NCBI RefSeq assembly: GCF_040436345.1
Contig: NC_133216.1
Location: 19,270,792-19,334,791, forward strand
Direction: 5' to 3'
Origin: Pagrus major
Taxonomy: Eukaryota > Chordata > Actinopteri > Spariformes > Sparidae
Length of the DNA: 64,000 nucleotides
Made by a program: the position numbers and the translations under genes. Below are positions 62,585 through 64,000 of this stretch, one piece after another. A model generated the notes under the pieces. The model was not told the origin of the DNA. It saw only the letters and a program-made list of their open reading frames with translations, and did not search any database. Position 1 is the first letter of the stretch. Each line of letters starts with the position of its first letter.

Positions 62585-63127
62585 CTGTTTGTGCAGCATG
62601 CTTGGCTGCTGAAGCAACTAACCCCTTGAGCAGGACTCCCATCAGAAACACACTGAGCGCTAAAGCACGCATCAGTAACACACAAGCTGCAGGCTTCTAC
62701 GTCTCCTGACAAATGTACAGTGTGTGTGGCTGCATTGCGGATGTAGCCATTATATAGAGGATAAAAGACACACACATAGTCATGAACTCAAACGGCATTT
62801 CAGACACACAAAGTCCTTACATACCCTACCCTCTTGTGAGCATGCCATATGCTGGTAACCTGGCCCAAATTAGTGACAACAAGAATGTGTGCCTGCACGT
62901 TTGTGTGAAAAGTTGTGTGATATGAGTTGGGTCATCATAAGCTGCTGTAGGAGTATTATAGTGTTATTGCTTTAATGCCTGTATGTGTGTGGTGGTGAAT
63001 GTGTGTGTGTGAATACCTCGTAAGTGATCTTGAGGCTGGACTGCAGCAGTATGGGAGGAAATCGGGGGTGAACTTCTGCTGTCAGCCAGAGACGGAAGCC
63101 AGCTTTAGGATGAAGCACATTTAGCTC
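36241..63127 (-). CDS. dync2h1: Cytoplasmic dynein-2 heavy chain 1, last 13 coding exons (partial gene)
   Basis: Thirteen minus-strand exons join in frame across canonical GT-AG introns to encode the last 520 residues of a protein of about 4,300 residues. The match to vertebrate DYNC2H1 is near-continuous. Diagnostic blocks are FRLWLTAEVHPRFPPILLQS (end of the AAA6 region), KKNLLRTYESWTPEQISK (AAA lid), FFGLPANIERSSQRIISSQ, SKFDRELWSN and SIHQSLAALSKVIRGTQLL (C-terminal domain). The enzyme is the ATP-driven motor of cytoplasmic dynein-2. It moves intraflagellar-transport trains from ciliary tip to base and is needed for cilium assembly and Hedgehog signalling. The motor's main ATPase modules are encoded beyond the right edge. 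No internal stop or frameshift is seen, so the gene appears functional. Intron lengths range from 86 bp to about 4.8 kb. One intron hosts a tRNA-Thr gene. Confidence 0.95.
36670..36960. repeat. Possible teleost interspersed repeat in the last dync2h1 intron
   Basis: GCAGCGAGGCAGAAAGCCGT, AGTAGTGCGTAATTTTTTTC and GGCAATCAAATATACGTTTT are strings I recall from fish interspersed repeats. Boundaries are not clear and no target duplication was found. Confidence 0.35.
37127..37243 (-). CDS. dync2h1: dync2h1 exon M
   Basis: 117 bp, phase 0/0, acceptor CTTCAG, donor GTATGT. It encodes VGGLQLEGCSFDGVHLCENQ, continuing to PPCYMAWVSQ. The LEGCSFDG motif is typical of dynein C-terminal domains. Confidence 0.94.
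38285..38366 (-). CDS. dync2h1: dync2h1 exon L
   Basis: 82 bp after an 86-bp intron, phase 2 in and 0 out, acceptor TTTTTAG, donor GTAGAA. It encodes SMGCSMDSLVFVSSWRSPIA then QAKLQVK. Confidence 0.9.
38453..38562 (-). CDS. dync2h1: dync2h1 exon K
   Basis: 110 bp, phase 0 in and 2 out, acceptor TATCCAG, donor GTAACA. It encodes SWVERAGRQALLSDTLDLAE then LFHPDTFLNALRQETA plus two bases. Confidence 0.94.
39289..39812. mobile_element. Fold-back DNA element in a dync2h1 intron
   Basis: The left arm (ATCCGGACCAAGGAACCTAC, AAAAGAAGGAAGGGTCA, GCTGTATTGAAGTCTATGGG, GAAACACACTAAAACCCAAC) reappears in reverse complement on the right, from GTTGGGGTTTTAGTGTGTTT to TTTAGGTTCCCTGATCCGGG. An inner pair near 39460-39492 and 39665-39697 extends the symmetry. 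The right arm lacks about 30 bp (the GAAACGCCCTCCAG part). No coding capacity. Confidence 0.7.
41330..41354. repeat. (CAGA)n microsatellite
   Basis: About six CAGA units within a longer purine/CA-rich stretch starting near 41225. Confidence 0.9.
41411..41450. repeat. (GT)20 microsatellite
   Basis: Forty bases of uninterrupted GT in the intron between exons J and K. Confidence 0.97.
42257..42346 (-). CDS. dync2h1: dync2h1 exon J
   Basis: 90 bp, phase 0/0, acceptor TCTCAG, donor GTAACA. It encodes CPLTWQNKWEGPEEPMQYLR then AVVTRALATQ. Confidence 0.95.
43035..43150. repeat. Degenerate teleost CCATCCAT-type repeat, copy 1
   Basis: CCATCCATCTATTATTTGTA, TATCCTTTGCAGGGTTGAGG, GGCTGGAGCTGATCCCAGCT and TTAGGCGAGCAGTGGTGTAC are degraded forms of a repeat present in most fish genomes. 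A related copy is at 63303-63435. Confidence 0.55.
43710..43727. repeat. Poly-A run
   Basis: About 17 consecutive A bases. It may be the tail of an old retroposed sequence, but no body was identified upstream. Confidence 0.7.
45802..45903 (-). CDS. dync2h1: dync2h1 exon I
   Basis: 102 bp, phase 0/0, acceptor GTCACAG, donor GTAAGA. It encodes SIHQSLAALSKVIRGTQLLT then PEVQKLATALLNQE. A CTTT-rich microsatellite (about 45749-45790) lies just past the donor. Confidence 0.95.
46188..46295 (-). CDS. dync2h1: dync2h1 exon H
   Basis: 108 bp, phase 0/0, acceptor CTATCAG, donor GTGTGT. It encodes GSTLIHQKVAPPTEGQGSPV then LSFIALEQFNAIRMVQ. Confidence 0.95.
48631..48747 (-). CDS. dync2h1: dync2h1 exon G
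   Basis: 117 bp, phase 0/0, acceptor CTCACAG, donor GTCAGT. It encodes VISQLRVLSRSVATGSKFDR then ELWSNGLSPVLHLWKKLNQ. Confidence 0.95.
50031..50144. repeat. (CA)n compound microsatellite, about 114 bp
   Basis: CA units with a CCAC-rich interruption near 50052-50077. It is the longest microsatellite in the window. The long His/Thr and Cys/Val frames over it are not genes. Confidence 0.97.
53255..53359 (-). CDS. dync2h1: dync2h1 exon F
   Basis: 105 bp, phase 0/0, acceptor CCCAG, donor GTGCAC. It encodes DYRSVIENLPEDDRPAFFGL then PANIERSSQRIISSQ, one of the most conserved parts of the C-terminal domain. TG-rich repeat lies close to the donor. Confidence 0.95.
54260..54486 (-). CDS. dync2h1: dync2h1 exon E
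   Basis: 227 bp, the largest exon here. Acceptor CTCAAG, donor GTAGGT, phase 1 in and 0 out. It encodes QWEFVHGLLESAIYGGRIDN, then a variable Ser/Arg-rich loop where fish and mammalian proteins, as I recall them, differ, and ends SLPNSCSIL. Confidence 0.94.
54791..54866 (-). CDS. dync2h1: dync2h1 exon D
   Basis: 76 bp, acceptor CCCTAG, donor GTAGGG, phase 0 in and 1 out. It encodes GWTKFYEFSLSDLRAGFEII then DRLFE plus one base. Confidence 0.94.
56233..56259. repeat. (CA)n microsatellite
   Basis: About 13 CA units in the intron between exons C and D. A TG run lies about 170 bp to the left. Confidence 0.9.
59655..59740 (-). CDS. dync2h1: dync2h1 exon C
   Basis: 86 bp, acceptor TGTGTAG, donor GTAAAA, phase 1 in and 0 out. 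It encodes GGVLARAQSLFCLAWFHAVC then QERRNYIPQ. The LAWFHA and CQERRNYIPQ motifs are conserved in DYNC2H1. Confidence 0.94.
60285..60354 (-). CDS. dync2h1: dync2h1 exon B, AAA lid
   Basis: 70 bp, acceptor TTCAG, donor GTTTGT, phase 0 in and 1 out. It encodes APPGLKKNLLRTYESWTPEQ then ISK plus one base, the conserved dynein AAA-lid segment. Confidence 0.94.
60624..60697 (-). tRNA. tRNA-Thr(AGT) inside a dync2h1 intron
   Basis: 74 nt. Acceptor GGCGCTG/CAGTGCC pairs with one G-U, D stem GCTT/AAGC, anticodon stem CCTGT/ACAGG with loop CTAGTAA (anticodon AGT at 60663-60661), T stem CTGGG/CCCAG with TTCGAAT, and discriminator T. A six-T terminator overlaps and follows the 3' end (60624-60619). All stems are intact and both the A and B boxes match consensus, so it is probably transcribed by pol III. 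It lies between exons A and B on the same strand as dync2h1. Confidence 0.95.
61789..62007. mobile_element. hAT MITE with perfect 8-bp target duplication
   Basis: The 219-bp element starts CAGGGGTCACCAACCCTTTG and ends ATGTTGGCTACCCCTG. The outer ends are inverted repeats of Charlie-like hAT type. The flanking CTTTAGAC at 61781-61788 and 62008-62015 is identical. It has no coding capacity and lies in the intron between exons A and B. Confidence 0.9.
62550..62583. repeat. (GA)n microsatellite
   Basis: About 17 GA units within a longer purine-rich region starting near 62500. Confidence 0.95.
63017..63127 (-). CDS. dync2h1: dync2h1 exon A (most 5' in window), 37 codons
   Basis: Acceptor CCACAG before 63127, donor GTATTC after 63017, phase 0 on both sides. 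It encodes ELNVLHPKAGFRLWLTAEVH and continues to SLKITYE, the end of the AAA6 large domain. The preceding exon was not found between 63128 and 64000. Confidence 0.93.
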
Positions 63128-63302
63128 CTGTGGAGGAAGGACAGGACACACACATTATACACATTAGAGTAAGAGAATATGAGAGTTATAAGAGAGCAGA
63201 CTACCTTTGCGCTAATATCAGGCTATAGATATAATGTATGTCAAAACACAAAACTTGCTCATTAATTGTAGCAATTAGAGAAGACTTGAGCCCAGATACT
63301 GC

Positions 63303-63435
63303 ATCACACAGGTCCATCAATTTTCTACTGCTTATCTTGTTAAGGTTGGAAAGAGCTGGAGTCTATCCCAGTATATCCACAGAGGCAGACCTCAGCCAGC
63401 TGGGTTGGATTTAAACACAGGACCTCCTTGCCGTG
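63303..63435. repeat. Degenerate teleost CCATCCAT-type repeat, copy 2
   Basis: GTCCATCAATTTTCTACTGC, GAGCTGGAGTCTATCCCAGT and CAGCCAGCTGGGTTGGATTT match the same family as 43035-43150 in more diverged form. Confidence 0.5.
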
Positions 63436-64000
63436 AGGTAAAAGAATAGAGTAATAACTTTATGACACACAGTATAATTTTGCTGCATTTTTTCATATGC
63501 ACAAATTTGAAACAATACATTTACTTCCATAGATTCCCTTTAGGCAAATTTCTAATCAGTTAACTGAAATTTAATCTGAGTGCAAATATAGCAAAGCCCT
63601 TCCTTAAAAACCCTTTATTTATATTTTTATCTTTGTAAAGGATCTTTGTAAAGATGATCATATATTCAACCTTTATTTATAAGGTGTGGTCAAACGAGAG
63701 CTGTTAACTCTTTTTGCTCAAAAAACTATAAGGAGGAAGCTGTATAGTGCATATCTAGTAACAAATCAAATATATTTCCTCTAATCCTCTCTCCTTTTTT
63801 TCCATGCCATTCTTTCTCATTCGCCTCACTTTGATATACAGTATCCGTCTCTCTCCCTTTCTGCTTCCCTTCTTTTCACCATCTCCATCACTGTCTCTTC
63901 ATCTCAATTTCCAGCTTTCTTTCTCTCACTTCTCTTCTTACATTGCTCCCCCCTCGCTTTCTATCTTTCTCAAAGACTTGCGGTTAAAAATAGCATACTG
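63436..64000. other. dync2h1 intron, no exon seen
   Basis: AT-rich then pyrimidine-rich from about 63780. No splice-flanked frame matching the upstream DYNC2H1 sequence was found. Confidence 0.5.

Overview
This window is from a ray-finned fish genome, most likely a percomorph teleost. The evidence is spliced vertebrate-type exons with GT-AG introns, abundant CA/TG/GA microsatellites, hAT, mariner, LINE and TTAA-flanked elements, and several interspersed repeats I recognise as common in teleosts. There is no bacterial-style gene organisation. The species cannot be fixed from sequence alone.

Left edge (1-2443) is nested mobile DNA. It starts with the 3' part of a hAT-superfamily transposase (plus strand) and its right terminal inverted repeat. 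Next comes a stretch with a 68-bp minisatellite and nine GTTAGC hexamers. Then there is a minus-strand first exon with a THAP zinc finger, a 28-bp perfect palindrome centred on TGACGTCA, and a terminus abutting TTAA. I infer a Kolobok-like element.

2440-6450 is a tandem tRNA-Met(CAT) locus: five 73-nt copies (two intact, two with one stem mismatch, one pseudogene) plus two half-tRNA relics, inside larger duplicated units. The TTAA element abuts the array exactly at a tRNA terminator T-run, and a second array copy preserves what looks like the uninterrupted site.

6450-36240 is about 30 kb in which I find no intact protein-coding gene. It holds microsatellites, LINE, mariner and MITE-like relics, long inverted repeats, a 68-bp perfect palindrome, a degenerate 21-22-bp minisatellite, and one unrecognised decayed reading frame (about 25984-27086).

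36241-63127 (minus strand) carries the last 13 coding exons of dync2h1, the cytoplasmic dynein-2 heavy chain that drives retrograde intraflagellar transport in cilia. All 12 splice junctions keep frame and the stop codon is at 36241-36243. The 5' part of the gene lies beyond the right edge. Its introns hold a well-formed tRNA-Thr(AGT) gene, a fold-back element, a hAT MITE with an 8-bp target duplication, and many microsatellites. The only evident functional genes are dync2h1, the intact tRNA-Met copies and the tRNA-Thr.
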